From Deinococcus radiopugnans ATCC 19172 (GTDB lineage Bacteria; Deinococcota; Deinococci; Deinococcales; Deinococcaceae), in contig NZ_VDMO01000027.1 of the NCBI RefSeq assembly GCF_006335125.1, positions 1 through 49,767 of the forward strand: DNA of 49,767 nt. The letters run 5' to 3'. A model generated the notes under the pieces. It was not told the DNA's origin. It did no database searches and saw nothing but the letters and a program-made list of their open reading frames with translations. The translations under genes were made by a program, and so were the position numbers. Positions 1 through 8,617 of the stretch are shown here, one piece after another (the stretch's first letter is position 1; every line of letters begins with the position of its first letter).

Positions 1-40
1 CGGCGGGTTTTGGAGTCGTCACACACCCAAAACACCGCCG
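1..40 (+). terminator. GC-rich hairpin at window edge, possible terminator
   Basis: CGGCGG-G-TTTTGG pairs with CCAAAA-CA-CCGCCG around a loop of about 13 bases, and TTTATCC follows. It probably ends a rightward gene lying left of the window. The T-run is short and one side has a bulge, so this is only a likely terminator. Confidence 0.4.
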
Positions 41-124
41 TTTATCCTGCCGATTCGCAACCTGTCACACGTTCAGGGATTTCCCGTCCAGCACAGCCTC
101 AACTCGAAGATGTCCGGTACAGAG

Positions 125-247
125 GAGCATTTGTCAAAAGTGCTGTTTGCTTTTGACCGAACGGAGTGAGTGAATTGTGCTGAGCATTTGGGAGAATGGA
201 GGCATCAGAAGTCTTTTTTCTGATGCGGCAATTCGGACAAATGCTCT
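125..247. repeat. Structured repeat with terminal inverted repeats, copy 1
   Basis: The ends are perfect 11-base inverted repeats, GAGCATTTGTC (125-135) and GACAAATGCTC (236-246). Two further hairpins lie inside: GTCAAAAG/CTTTTGAC (133-140 with 150-157) and CATCAGAA/TTCTGATG (203-210 with 218-225). A second, longer copy in the same orientation lies at 31618-31781. It has no convincing coding frame. Small non-coding repeats are known in deinococcal genomes and the shape resembles a MITE, but no parent transposase is visible here. Confidence 0.8.
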
Positions 248-294
248 AGCGGTAGGCCGTGGCCTGACCGTGAGTGCGCCGTCAAGGCGGCGGT

Positions 295-468
295 CTATGC
301 GCCCGGCAGCCCCCGGCTCCAGTAGGCGCCCAGGCCCACGCCCACGATCACGCCGATGCCTGCGCCCACCGCCAGCCCCAGACTGGTGGCCGCGCCCAGC
401 AGCATGCCCAGCCCGACGCCGAACACCAGACCCGAAACCCAGGCTTCCCTCCGGTTCTTGAACTTCAT
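295..468 (-). CDS. Small glycine-rich membrane protein, 57 aa
   Basis: From ATG at 468 the product is 57 residues: a charged start (MKFKNRREAW), then two glycine- and valine-rich hydrophobic stretches at about residues 11-30 and 32-49, then a short polar end. Small glycine-zipper-like inner-membrane proteins look like this, and a two-helix hairpin is likely. A longer frame runs upstream but is antisense to rodA and looks like a shadow. No good Shine-Dalgarno is seen. It is divergent from rodA with about 70 bases between starts. Function unknown; I infer it is real from composition and position. Confidence 0.5.
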   Translation of the reverse strand: MKFKNRREAWVSGLVFGVGLGMLLGAATSLGLAVGAGIGVIVGVGLGAYWSRGLPGA

Positions 469-525
469 GGGCTTACTCTGCCTGTCGCGCGCCGGGAGTG
501 CCACCTCACGGGCCGGTCTGTGCCG

Positions 526-531
526 TAGCCT
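526..531 (+). promoter_or_regulatory. Leaderless-type -10 box for rodA
   Basis: TAGCCT ends six bases before GTG at 538, the deinococcal leaderless arrangement. It favours GTG 538 over GTG 532 as the rodA start. Confidence 0.5.
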
Positions 532-537
532 GTGGGC

Positions 538-1617
538 GTGAGGGAAGCCTTCAAGTACGACCTGCGTTTTCCGCTGGTGATCGCGGCGCTGCTGCTGGTG
601 GGCCTGATGACGGTCAGCACCGCCGCGCTGTCGCCGCGCGCCGCGCCGGGCATTTTTAGCAAGCAGCTGATTGGGGTGGCGCTGGCCGCCCTGCCGCTGG
701 CGCTGCTGTGGTGGGCGGGCCGGGACCGCATCTACGCCTTCGCGCCGTGGGTCTACGGCTCGGCGCTGCTGCTCCAGGCCAGCACCTTTGTGATTGGCCG
801 CGAGGTCAACGGACAGCGCAACTGGATCGAGATCGGCCCCATTCAGTTTCAACCGCTGGAAATCCTGAAATTTGCCGTGATCCTGATGCTGGCCGTGGCC
901 CTGCGCGCCGGGTACCGGGGACTCCGGTCCTACCTGTGGGCCTTTGCCGTCTTCCTGCCGGCCGTGGGGCTGGTGGCCGTGTCGGACATCGGTGGGGCGC
1001 TGGTTCTGAGCGTCATCTTCGGGGTGATGCTGCTGGCCGCCCGCATTCCGTGGTGGCACGCGCTGCTGGCGGTGGTTCTGGTGGGCGCCGCCGTGCCCAC
1101 GGTGGTGTATCCGCATCTGGAGCCGTACCAGCAAAAGCGGCTGACCATCTTCCTCGATCCGTATCAGGACCCGCGCGGGGCCGGGTATCAGGTCATTCAG
1201 AGCACCATCGCGGTGGGTTCAGGTGGCGTACAGGGCAAGGGATACAAGCAGGGCAGCCAGTCGCACAACGGCTTCTTGCCCGAGGCGCACACCGATTTTG
1301 CCTTCAGCACCTGGGCCGAGGAACAGGGGCTGGTGGGCGGTCTGGCCGTGCTGGTCCTGTACGGGCTGCTGTTCTGGGGGCTGGCGGGGATGGCGGCGGG
1401 CTCACCCCGTTTGCAGGACCAGATCCTGTTTGCGGGTGTGCTGGGCCAGGTGGGCTTTCAGGCGCTGGAGAACATCGGGGCGGCGCTGGGCGTGCTGCCG
1501 CTGACCGGCATCACGCTGCCGCTGATCAGCTACGGCCTGAGCAGTCTGGTCAGCACCCTGGCGACCCTGGGGCTGGCCTACGTGGTGTACCGGGACCGCT
1601 TCGAGGGGTCCATCTGA
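538..1617 (+). CDS. rodA: SEDS peptidoglycan polymerase, RodA type
   Basis: An integral membrane glycosyltransferase that polymerises lipid II into glycan strands for wall elongation, normally with a class B PBP. The 359-residue protein has about ten hydrophobic segments. It shows the family signatures NGQRNWIEIGPIQFQPLEI, a glycine-rich GSGG..GKG..GSQS stretch, FLPEAHTDFAF with the conserved Asp at about 253, and near the C-terminus a P-LTGITLPLISYG loop. The SHNGFLPEAHTDF form fits RodA better than FtsW. GTG 538 is chosen because TAGCCT lies six bases upstream; GTG 532 would add two residues. An MFS transporter gene follows after 28 bases. MreB is encoded 41 kb away in the same window. Confidence 0.88.
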   Translation: MREAFKYDLRFPLVIAALLLVGLMTVSTAALSPRAAPGIFSKQLIGVALAALPLALLWWAGRDRIYAFAPWVYGSALLLQASTFVIGREVNGQRNWIEIGPIQFQPLEILKFAVILMLAVALRAGYRGLRSYLWAFAVFLPAVGLVAVSDIGGALVLSVIFGVMLLAARIPWWHALLAVVLVGAAVPTVVYPHLEPYQQKRLTIFLDPYQDPRGAGYQVIQSTIAVGSGGVQGKGYKQGSQSHNGFLPEAHTDFAFSTWAEEQGLVGGLAVLVLYGLLFWGLAGMAAGSPRLQDQILFAGVLGQVGFQALENIGAALGVLPLTGITLPLISYGLSSLVSTLATLGLAYVVYRDRFEGSI

Positions 1618-1645
1618 ACGGTCAGCCGACCAGGGAGGCGGTGGA

Positions 1646-2878
1646 GTGACCGTCGCCGTGCCTGCCCCACCCGCCCCGCCGCCACCTCTGCGCCTGTCGG
1701 GAGCGCAACTGGGCTTGATCGCGTCAAACTTCCTGATGTGGGGTGGGTTCTTCGCCGTGATTCCGCTGGTCACGGTGCATTTTGCCGGTTCGCCCGAGTC
1801 CGGTGGGCTGGGCTGGGCGGCGGCCAGCGTGGGGCTGGTGCTGGGCTTGCGGCAGCTGACGCAGCAGGGCCTGACGGTGCTGGGCGGGGCGTGGGCCGAC
1901 CGGATAGGCCCCAAGCCGCTGATCCTGGCCGGCTGCGTGCTGCGGGCGCTGGGCTTCGCGTGGATGGCCTTCAGCGGCACGCTTCCAGTGCTGCTGGCCT
2001 CGGCGCTGCTGGCGGGAATCGGCGGCGGGCTGTTCGACGCGCCCAAGAACGCGGCGATCACGGCGGTCACCCACCCGGCCCACCGCTCGCGGCTGTTCAG
2101 CCTGACCAGCATCTCGGGCAACCTGGGCATGGTGACCGGCCCGCTGATCGGCGCGGCGCTGCTGGGGCTGGGCTTTCAGGTGGCGGCGCTGGCCTCGGCG
2201 TCGGTGTATCTGGTGGCCGCCGCCGTGATGGGGCTGACCCTGCCGCATGTGCGCCCGCCACGGCGTCCGCCGGGCAGCGGCATGGCGGGGTTGTGGGCCG
2301 CCGCCACCAACGTGCCGTTTCGCCGCTTCACCCTGGTGCTGATCGGCTACTTTCTGCTCAGCACCCAGATCAACGTGGCGGTGACCCTCAAGGCCATCGC
2401 GCTGGCCGGGCCACAGGCGACGGGGCCGCTGTACGCGGTGTCGGCGGGGCTGGCGGTGGCGCTGCAGTACCCGCTGCTGCGCCTGGCCGAGCGTTACCTG
2501 CGCGTCCGCACGGTGCTGACGCTGGCGGTGGGCACGGTGGGACTGGCGCTGGGCCTGATGGCGCTGGCCTCCACGTTTGGCGCGCTGCTGCTGTGCGTGG
2601 GGCTGTACAGCCTGGGCACCATGCTGGTCTACCCCACCCAGCAGACCCTGACCGCCCGTTTTGCGCCTGCCGAGCAACTGGGCAGCTACTTCGGCTTCAG
2701 CGCCATCAGCCTCGGGATAGGCGGGGCGCTGGGCAGCGTGCTGGGCGGCTGGCTGGTGGACATGGGGGCGAGCCTGGGCCTGCCCGCCCTGCCGTGGCTG
2801 CTGCTGGCGGCCACCGGCTTCGTGACCGCCTGGGGCCTGCGCTGGGCGCTGCGCGATCTGGCCCCCGCCCCACGCTGA
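1646..2878 (+). CDS. Major facilitator superfamily transporter (drug-efflux-like)
   Basis: A 410-residue protein with twelve predicted hydrophobic helices. The loop between helices 2 and 3 has a motif-A-like GGAWADRIGPKPLI, and the second half repeats the pattern. A proline- and alanine-rich N-terminal tail precedes helix 1. The layout suits a proton-driven exporter of the multidrug or sugar-efflux kind, but the sequence does not reveal the substrate. GTG at 1646 has a GGAGG-type ribosome site just before it (about 1635). It lies 28 bases after rodA and is probably co-transcribed. It converges on the oligopeptidase B gene. Confidence 0.8.
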   Translation: MTVAVPAPPAPPPPLRLSGAQLGLIASNFLMWGGFFAVIPLVTVHFAGSPESGGLGWAAASVGLVLGLRQLTQQGLTVLGGAWADRIGPKPLILAGCVLRALGFAWMAFSGTLPVLLASALLAGIGGGLFDAPKNAAITAVTHPAHRSRLFSLTSISGNLGMVTGPLIGAALLGLGFQVAALASASVYLVAAAVMGLTLPHVRPPRRPPGSGMAGLWAAATNVPFRRFTLVLIGYFLLSTQINVAVTLKAIALAGPQATGPLYAVSAGLAVALQYPLLRLAERYLRVRTVLTLAVGTVGLALGLMALASTFGALLLCVGLYSLGTMLVYPTQQTLTARFAPAEQLGSYFGFSAISLGIGGALGSVLGGWLVDMGASLGLPALPWLLLAATGFVTAWGLRWALRDLAPAPR

Positions 2879-2965
2879 GGGGCAGGACTGCGTGGGCCAC
2901 CGTCCCGAACGCCCTGTCCGCTGATGACACCGCGTTCTGTCCGGTCCGCCGCCCCAACCCGGAAT

Positions 2966-5077
2966 TCATTCGCCCTGCAATTCTCCGTTCACCGCCGCCA
3001 GCGCGAAGGCGTATTCCTCGGCCGCCTCGTTCAGGGCGTCGTAGCGCCCGCTGCTGCCGCCGTGGCCCGCGCCCATGTTGGTCTTCAGCACCAGCACGCC
3101 GCTGCCCGGCTCCCTCAGCGTCCGCAGCCGCGCCACGTACTTGGCCGGTTCCCAGTACGCCACGCGCGGGTCGTTCAGCCCGGTAGACACGAACAGGTGC
3201 GGGTACACGCCCGCCTTCAGGTTGTCGTAGGGGCTGTAGGCGCGCATGACAGCGTAGGCCTGCGGCTCGTTGGGATTGCCCCACTCGTCGTATTCCCCGG
3301 TGGTCAGCGGGATGCTGGCGTCCAGCATGGTGCTCAGCACGTCCACGAACGGCACGCCCACGAAGGCCGCCTTCCACAACTCTGGACGCAGGTTAACAGC
3401 CGCGCCCATCAGCAACCCGCCCGCGCTGCGGCCCATCGCCACCAACTCGGTCGCCAGGCCCGCTTCCCGCAGGTGTTCGCCCGCCGCCACGAAGTCGGTG
3501 AAGGTGTTCATTTTATATGCCAGGCGGCCCGCGTCGTACCAGCGCCGCCCGCGCTCCGAGCCGCCCCGGATGTGGGCGATGGCCCACACCCAGCCCCGGT
3601 CCAGCAGCGGCAGGCGGGACATGGAAAACGCCGGATCCACCGGAATGCCGTAGCTGCCGTAGCCGTACAGCAGCGTCGGCGCGGGCAGGGCGGTGTCGCG
3701 GCGGCGCACCACGCTCACCGGCACCCGCTCGCCGTCGGGGGCGGTGGCCCAGACCATCTCGGAGACGTGCTGGGCGGGATCGTAGTTGGGCACAGGCGTG
3801 GCCTTGACCAGCGCTGTATCCAGCGTGTTCAGATCGAGATCCAGATGTTCGGTGGGGCGGGTCAGGCTGGTGTAGAGGAGGCGGGCCGTCCCGGTGTCGA
3901 AGACCCGGTTGCCGCCGATGCGGACGGTGTAACTGTCTTCCGGAAAATCCACCCGGCGGGCCGCGCCGTAGCCGCCCTGTCCGTCGGGGCTGGCCGTGCG
4001 CGGCAGCACCCACAGGCGCGTGAAGCCGTCCTCGCGCCCGGACAGCAGTAGATCCTCCTTGAACAGGTGCATTCCGGTCAGGTAACGCTCGGGGGTGTAG
4101 GGCAGCACCTCGGCGGCGTTCTGGAGACTGATCGCCCCCTGCTTGGGCAGCCGCACCAGCTTGAACTCCTCCGCGTCCCCGGCGTTGGTCAGGGCCAGCC
4201 AGTGGTCGCCGCCGTCGGTCAGGGTGACCTCGGTGCCCCGTTCGCGCGGCAGGATCAGCGTCGGCCGGGCGGTGGCGTCGCGGGCGTCCAGCGCCAGCCA
4301 TTCCTGCGCCATGTTGGCGGCGCTGACGATCAGCAGCGTCTCCCCATTCTCCGAGAGCGACGCGCTCACGCGGAAGGTGGGGTCGGCCTCCTGAAACAGG
4401 GCTTCGTCCGCGCTTTGCGGCTGGCCCAGCACGTGCCGCCAGACGCGGTCGGGGCGCTGGGTGGCGTCCTCGGTGGCGTACAGCAGGGCGCGGCCCTCCG
4501 CGTGCCACGCCAGCGTCCAGCCGCTGAGGCCGGTGAGCGGGGCCTCGGCCAGTTCCCCGGTCTGGGTGTCCAGCACGCGCAGTTCCCAGACCTCCTGCCC
4601 GGTCTTGTCCATCAGGTAGGCCCAGTAGCGTCCGTCCGGGCTGGCGCGGGTGACGTACACCCACACGTTGTCCAGCTCCTCGCGCTCCTTCAGGGCGTTC
4701 ACGTCCAGCAGGGTCTGCTCGTCGCCCCCGCCCACCGGGCGGCGCAGAAACACCGGGTGCGCCTGACCCTCCAGCGTGCGGGTGAAGTACAGCCAGTCGC
4801 CGTCCTGAATGGGCGGCTGCTCGTCGTCCTCCTGCACGTGCGAGAGCAGTTCGTGGTAGATGGTGGCCTGCGTCTCGCGCAGCGGCGACATCACCGCGTC
4901 CAGATGGGCGTTCTCGTCGTTCAGATACCCCAGCACCCCGGCGTCGGCCTTGCCGCGCGTCTTGAGCCAGTGGTAGTCGTCGGGCCGCTGCTCGCCGTGG
5001 ATGTCGTGGATGACCTGTTCCCGCGTGGCAACGGGCGGCTGCGCCGGTGAGGCCGGGGCCTGCTCTGGAGTTGGCAT
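2966..5077 (-). CDS. ptrB: Oligopeptidase B (S9A serine peptidase)
   Basis: A cytosolic serine peptidase expected to cleave small peptides after Arg or Lys. The 703-residue length suits the family: an N-terminal beta-propeller (about 70-420) and a C-terminal alpha/beta hydrolase domain. The triad is visible as Ser551 in GRSAGGLLMG, Asp636 in GLNDPR and His672 in GAGHGG. The stretch PLTTGEYDEWGNP is characteristic of oligopeptidase B rather than prolyl oligopeptidase. The frame stays open upstream, but ATG 5077 is preferred because TACCCT ends six bases before it and homology begins there. No signal peptide. The upstream intergenic region holds a 26-bp perfect hairpin (5151-5207). Confidence 0.9.
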   Translation of the reverse strand: MPTPEQAPASPAQPPVATREQVIHDIHGEQRPDDYHWLKTRGKADAGVLGYLNDENAHLDAVMSPLRETQATIYHELLSHVQEDDEQPPIQDGDWLYFTRTLEGQAHPVFLRRPVGGGDEQTLLDVNALKEREELDNVWVYVTRASPDGRYWAYLMDKTGQEVWELRVLDTQTGELAEAPLTGLSGWTLAWHAEGRALLYATEDATQRPDRVWRHVLGQPQSADEALFQEADPTFRVSASLSENGETLLIVSAANMAQEWLALDARDATARPTLILPRERGTEVTLTDGGDHWLALTNAGDAEEFKLVRLPKQGAISLQNAAEVLPYTPERYLTGMHLFKEDLLLSGREDGFTRLWVLPRTASPDGQGGYGAARRVDFPEDSYTVRIGGNRVFDTGTARLLYTSLTRPTEHLDLDLNTLDTALVKATPVPNYDPAQHVSEMVWATAPDGERVPVSVVRRRDTALPAPTLLYGYGSYGIPVDPAFSMSRLPLLDRGWVWAIAHIRGGSERGRRWYDAGRLAYKMNTFTDFVAAGEHLREAGLATELVAMGRSAGGLLMGAAVNLRPELWKAAFVGVPFVDVLSTMLDASIPLTTGEYDEWGNPNEPQAYAVMRAYSPYDNLKAGVYPHLFVSTGLNDPRVAYWEPAKYVARLRTLREPGSGVLVLKTNMGAGHGGSSGRYDALNEAAEEYAFALAAVNGELQGE

Positions 5078-5083
5078 AGGCCA

Positions 5084-5089
5084 AGGGTA
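5084..5089 (-). promoter_or_regulatory. Leaderless-type -10 box for ptrB
   Basis: On the minus strand TACCCT is followed by six bases and then ATG at 5077. Confidence 0.5.
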
Positions 5090-5150
5090 ACAGCCGACGG
5101 AACGTGACATCTCCGGAAGCGTCCTGGCCTGATCGCCCGGACACACGCGC

Positions 5151-5207
5151 CTCCTGCGAATGCGGATTGCCCTGTGTCTGCCACAGGGCAATCCGCATTC
5201 GCAGGAG
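5151..5207. repeat. Perfect 26-bp inverted repeat (long hairpin)
   Basis: The arm at 5151-5176, starting CTCCTGCGAATGCGGATTGC, is exactly reverse-complementary to 5182-5207 around the five-base loop TCTGC. It lies between the rhodanese stop and the ptrB start, both on the minus strand. No T-run follows on either strand, so it is not an ordinary terminator. A stem this long without mismatch suggests recent origin or selection. Confidence 0.85.
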
Positions 5208-5291
5208 CAGCGCGGGAAGGAACAGGACGGTGGCGGGGAAGGCAGAGGCCGCGCTGCTCTGTGCCGATCACGACCTGAACAGCAAACCGGC

Positions 5292-5705
5292 TCAGTCCTG
5301 CTGGCCGCCCGCTGCGGCCTCGGCCCGCGAGACCGGCTGTCCGGCCTCGGCCCAGGCCTTGAGGCCGCCGTCCAGATGGGCCACGTTGGTGTAGCCCATC
5401 TGCTGCAGGGTGTCGGCTGCCAGGGCCGAGCGGCCACCCGAGGCGCAGTGCAGGATCACGCGGCGCTGGGGGTCAAACTCCTGGCGGTGATAGGGACTGC
5501 TGGGATCCGCCCAGAATTCCAGCATCCCGCGCGGCGCGGCCACGGCGCCTGGAATCGCGCCACCCTGGGCCGATTCACCCGGCTCCCGGATGTCCACCAG
5601 CAGGACGTCCCCGCCAGCCAGTTCGGCGGCCACCTGATCCACCGAGAGATTGTGTACGCGCTGCCTGGCCTCCTGAACCATCTGAGCGGCTGTCCTGGTC
5701 GACAT
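5292..5705 (-). CDS. Single-domain rhodanese-like protein
   Basis: A 137-residue protein with one rhodanese fold, expected to carry or transfer sulfane sulfur through Cys87. Seen: VDIREPGE near residue 38, the active loop CASGGRSALAA (87-97) and the closing DGGLKAWAEAGQPV. The six-residue loop CASGGRS fits sulfurtransferases rather than phosphatases. ATG 5705 has the Shine-Dalgarno AAGGAGA about 8 bases upstream, so this gene probably has a leader. No signal peptide, so cytoplasmic. The gene is divergent from the serine hydrolase at 6004. A partner cannot be deduced; an unrelated two-domain sulfurtransferase sits at 32304. Confidence 0.85.
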   Translation of the reverse strand: MSTRTAAQMVQEARQRVHNLSVDQVAAELAGGDVLLVDIREPGESAQGGAIPGAVAAPRGMLEFWADPSSPYHRQEFDPQRRVILHCASGGRSALAADTLQQMGYTNVAHLDGGLKAWAEAGQPVSRAEAAAGGQQD

Positions 5706-6003
5706 GCGGCTTTCTCCTTGGGCTGCCCGGCCGTGGGGCCGGGAAAGAGAGGCTGGCGAAGGGACGCGGCGGCGGGTGGGCCTGCTCCTGCGTCTGGGGC
5801 TTCAGCGTCCGCCTGCGAGGTCGGTTTTGCCCTGCCTGTCAGGATGAACCGGAGCAGGTCAGGCAGACGGCAGACGCGAAGCCGGGTGCCCGCTGAGGGC
5901 GAGATTTATGGTACGGCGGCGCAATGAGAACGGGGGCGTTCGCCGGCTCCCTTCCCCGCCGCCCGACCGGACGGTGCGCTGGCTGGAGCGCTACCCTGCG
6001 CCC
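5706..6003. other. Divergent intergenic region, rhodanese / serine hydrolase
   Basis: Holds the rhodanese leader, which contains a hairpin CCCGGCC/GGCCGGG at 5726-5743, and the -10 box of the serine hydrolase at 5992-5997. No other gene is seen. Confidence 0.5.
5992..5997 (+). promoter_or_regulatory. Leaderless-type -10 box for serine hydrolase
   Basis: TACCCT lies six bases before ATG 6004. It supports this start over the longer open frame beginning at 5908. Confidence 0.5.
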
Positions 6004-7050
6004 ATGTTCCGCCGCGATCCCGTGAAACAGGCGCTGGCCCGCGTCTCGGCGGTGCTGGACGTGGACGCCCGCCCGCTGCTGGGGCTGACCCGCAGCGTTT
6101 TCCGGCGCGGCGGCGTGCTGGCGGTCTCGCGCGGCGCCCAGACCGTGACGGTGCCGCTGGGTGGCGTGGACGCGGGCGGCCTCTTCGAGCTGGCCAGCGT
6201 GACCAAGCCGTTCACGGCGGCACTGGCCGGGGCGCTGGTGGAGGCCGGGCGGCTGGACTGGAGTGCGCCACTGTCCAGCCTGGGCGGCCCGCTGCGCCGC
6301 CTGCCCGCGCACCTGACCCCGCTGGCGCTGGCCACCCACACGGCGGGCCTGCCGATGCACCCGGCGCGGGCGGTGGTCACGGTGTTCACGCGCTTCCACG
6401 ATCCCTACGGCGGGATGGCCGCCGCCGACGTGATCGCCAGTGCGCGGCGCTGGTCTGGTCTGGGTGGGGCGCAGGTGACACGCTCGCCACGCTTTGCGTA
6501 TTCCAACCTGGGCGTGGGCCTGCTGGCCCTGGCCCTGGCGCACGCGGCGGGCGAGGAAGCCAGCGCGGCAGGCTACGGGCGGGCGCTGTGCGGCTGGGTG
6601 ACCGGGCCGCTGGGGCTGGGCGTGACCCTGACCCCAGGAGGCGCGGTGGTACGGCCGACGGGCCTGCTGGGCGGCCCGAATGTCACCGGCTTCGGCCCAC
6701 TGGCCGGGGCGGGCGGGCTGTTCGGCACGGCGACAGATCTGCTGGTCTTCGGTGAGATGCGACAGGCGGCACCCCCCACCCAGGTGTTGCGGCCCCCCGG
6801 CCTGCCCCGCCACATCGGCGGCGTGACCCCCGGCTGGATGGTCTCCGGGGCAAGAGGTTCTGGGCCGGACGGCGAGGTGCGCTGGCACGACGGGCTGGCG
6901 CGTGGCACCCGCACGGGGCTAGGGTTCAATCTCAGCTCCGGCGCGGTGGTGACTGTACTGGCGCGCGGCACCGATTCGCCGCTGGGGGTGCGTGGGGCGG
7001 TGCCAGCGCTGCTGCTGTCGCTGCTGGGGGCGGGGGGCGACAGGCTTTAA
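6004..7050 (+). CDS. Serine hydrolase, beta-lactamase / PBP-like (class C fold)
   Basis: A 348-residue penicillin-binding-type serine hydrolase. The three active-site elements are present: S65-V-T-K68, the tyrosine box Y166-S-N168, and a third box HDG at 295-297 where classical enzymes have KTG. HTAGLP (112-117) is typical of the esterase/DD-peptidase branch. No signal peptide is evident, so a cytoplasmic esterase or peptidase is as likely as a wall enzyme. Dedicated beta-lactamase activity is not supported. The frame is open back to 5908, but TACCCT six bases before ATG 6004 fixes the start. It converges on the HD-GYP gene, with 10 bases between stops. Confidence 0.8.
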   Translation: MFRRDPVKQALARVSAVLDVDARPLLGLTRSVFRRGGVLAVSRGAQTVTVPLGGVDAGGLFELASVTKPFTAALAGALVEAGRLDWSAPLSSLGGPLRRLPAHLTPLALATHTAGLPMHPARAVVTVFTRFHDPYGGMAAADVIASARRWSGLGGAQVTRSPRFAYSNLGVGLLALALAHAAGEEASAAGYGRALCGWVTGPLGLGVTLTPGGAVVRPTGLLGGPNVTGFGPLAGAGGLFGTATDLLVFGEMRQAAPPTQVLRPPGLPRHIGGVTPGWMVSGARGSGPDGEVRWHDGLARGTRTGLGFNLSSGAVVTVLARGTDSPLGVRGAVPALLLSLLGAGGDRL

Positions 7051-7060
7051 GACGGCGGGT

Positions 7061-8416
7061 TCAGCTGACGATCACGGCGTCGTCCTGCTCGGCCATCATG
7101 CGCAGGAAGGCGTCCACGTACTGCGGATCGAACTGCCGCCCGGCCTGCGAGCGGATCTCAGCCAGGGCGCGGTCGCGGGTCCAGGCCGGCTTGTAGGGGC
7201 GCGCGTTGGACAGCGCGTCGTATACGTCGACAATCGAGAACAGCCGGGCCGTTTCGGGGATGTTCTGGCCGCGCAGGCTGGCCGGGTACCCGGTGCCGTC
7301 CCAGCGCTCGTGGTGGTAGCGCACCAGATCCAGGGTCTCGGCGGGCAGGAAGTGCAGGTCCTGCAGCATCTCGTAGCCCACGGTGGTGTGGGTCTGGATC
7401 ACCTGACGTTCGGCGGTGTCCAGCGGCCCCTGCTTGTGCAGAATCTGGTCGGGAATCGCCAGTTTGCCCAGGTCGTGCAGGTACGCGCCCCAGCGCAGCG
7501 CCCGCACCTGTTCCTCGTCCCAGCCCAGGCGGCGGGCCAGCCGCAGGCTCATGCTGACCACCCGCGTGGTGTGGCCGCCGGTATCGTCGTCGCGGCGTTC
7601 CAGGGCCGCGCCCAGCGAGCGCAGCGTCAGGTCGTTGGCGTCGCGCAGCTCGCGGATGGCGCCCAGTTGCCCCAGCTGTGCCCCCAGCAGCCGGGCAAAG
7701 GCGGCCACCACCGAGGTTTCCTCCTCGTCAAAATCCACGTCGGTGTCGCGGGTCAGGATCAGGACACCCAGATGGTTGGAGGCCCGCCCGAACACCGGGG
7801 CCACGTGGTAGCGGCGGCGCTGCGGCTTCTTAAGCAGGTCCAGCGCTTCCTCGGCCACCCAGTGGTCGGCCTGCACGCTGCGGCTGTCGTTGTGGCTGGG
7901 ATGGATCGGCCGTTCCAGGAACGCCTCGTAGGCGCCCTTGGCCGCCAGGATGTACGGCGTGCCCTGCCGGTAGGCCACGAAGGCCAGGTTGGGCGCGACT
8001 TTCAGGGTGCTCAGAATGCCGATGCCGGCGCGGATGATGCCCTGATCGTCCCGGGCCTCGGCCAGCCGCTCGCTGCCGTTGCGCAGCGCCACCACGGTGT
8101 TGCGCTGCCACGCCAGCTCGCGTTCGGTGCTCTGTTCCCGCAAGATGATGTAGCCCAGGCCGCCGATCATCAGCAGCGCGCCCAGCAGTTCCTGCAGGGT
8201 GGCCGATTGGCCGGCCAGCACCAGCGAGGCCACAAACGCTGCCACGTACGCCAGCACGGCGGCCCAGCGCCACGCCATGCCCAGGGACCAGGCCCCGATG
8301 GTCAACAGCAGGCCGGCCCCCGCCATCAGGCCAGGGTAATGGGCGTAGGCGGCGTAACCCACGGTTCCGGTGCCCAACAGGAGCAACAGATAGGACCAGA
8401 GGCTGGGGAAGGACAC
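7061..8416 (-). CDS. Membrane-anchored GAF / HD-GYP phosphodiesterase
   Basis: A 451-residue signalling protein expected to hydrolyse cyclic di-GMP. About four hydrophobic helices occupy residues 5-95. A GAF-like sensor follows (about 105-250), then an HD-GYP domain (about 262-445) with the metal-binding pair H314-D315 in LHDLGK, T-V-G-Y-E-M near 345-350, and HHERWDGTGYP at 368-378. All the core catalytic motifs are intact, so activity is likely. The GTG start at 8416 is supported by TAGACT six bases upstream. The neighbour upstream on the same strand is a response regulator, 202 bases away, so they probably have separate promoters. Confidence 0.87.
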   Translation of the reverse strand: MSFPSLWSYLLLLLGTGTVGYAAYAHYPGLMAGAGLLLTIGAWSLGMAWRWAAVLAYVAAFVASLVLAGQSATLQELLGALLMIGGLGYIILREQSTERELAWQRNTVVALRNGSERLAEARDDQGIIRAGIGILSTLKVAPNLAFVAYRQGTPYILAAKGAYEAFLERPIHPSHNDSRSVQADHWVAEEALDLLKKPQRRRYHVAPVFGRASNHLGVLILTRDTDVDFDEEETSVVAAFARLLGAQLGQLGAIRELRDANDLTLRSLGAALERRDDDTGGHTTRVVSMSLRLARRLGWDEEQVRALRWGAYLHDLGKLAIPDQILHKQGPLDTAERQVIQTHTTVGYEMLQDLHFLPAETLDLVRYHHERWDGTGYPASLRGQNIPETARLFSIVDVYDALSNARPYKPAWTRDRALAEIRSQAGRQFDPQYVDAFLRMMAEQDDAVIVS

Positions 8417-8422
8417 AGCGGA

Positions 8423-8428
8423 AGTCTA
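8423..8428 (-). promoter_or_regulatory. Leaderless-type -10 box for the HD-GYP gene
   Basis: Minus-strand TAGACT, then six bases, then GTG 8416. Confidence 0.5.
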
Positions 8429-8617
8429 GCACCGACCGCCCGACAAACTTAATGTTTTCAGGGGCGTTCTCACACACTCCGGGCTGCGTGTCCTGTCCAG
8501 TCGATGGGGCAGGCCGTGCGCCGGACGCTCCTGCCCAGCCCAGGGGCTCCAGCGTGGGTGCTCCAGTTAAGACTCAGCCAGTCGAGAGTGGCCCAGGCGA
8601 GATTGACCGAGATTGAC

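Noticed and set aside
2706..3377. Long antisense frames opposite the oligopeptidase B gene and the MFS gene
   Set aside because: Arg/Gly/Ala-rich low-information translations typical of GC-rich shadow frames; the sense frames carry clear motifs.
5908..6003. N-terminal extension of the serine hydrolase
   Set aside because: The 32 extra residues look non-native and TACCCT six bases before ATG 6004 marks a better start.
6004..7050. True beta-lactamase
   Set aside because: SxxK and YxN are present but the third box is HDG and no signal peptide is seen; an esterase or peptidase is at least as likely.
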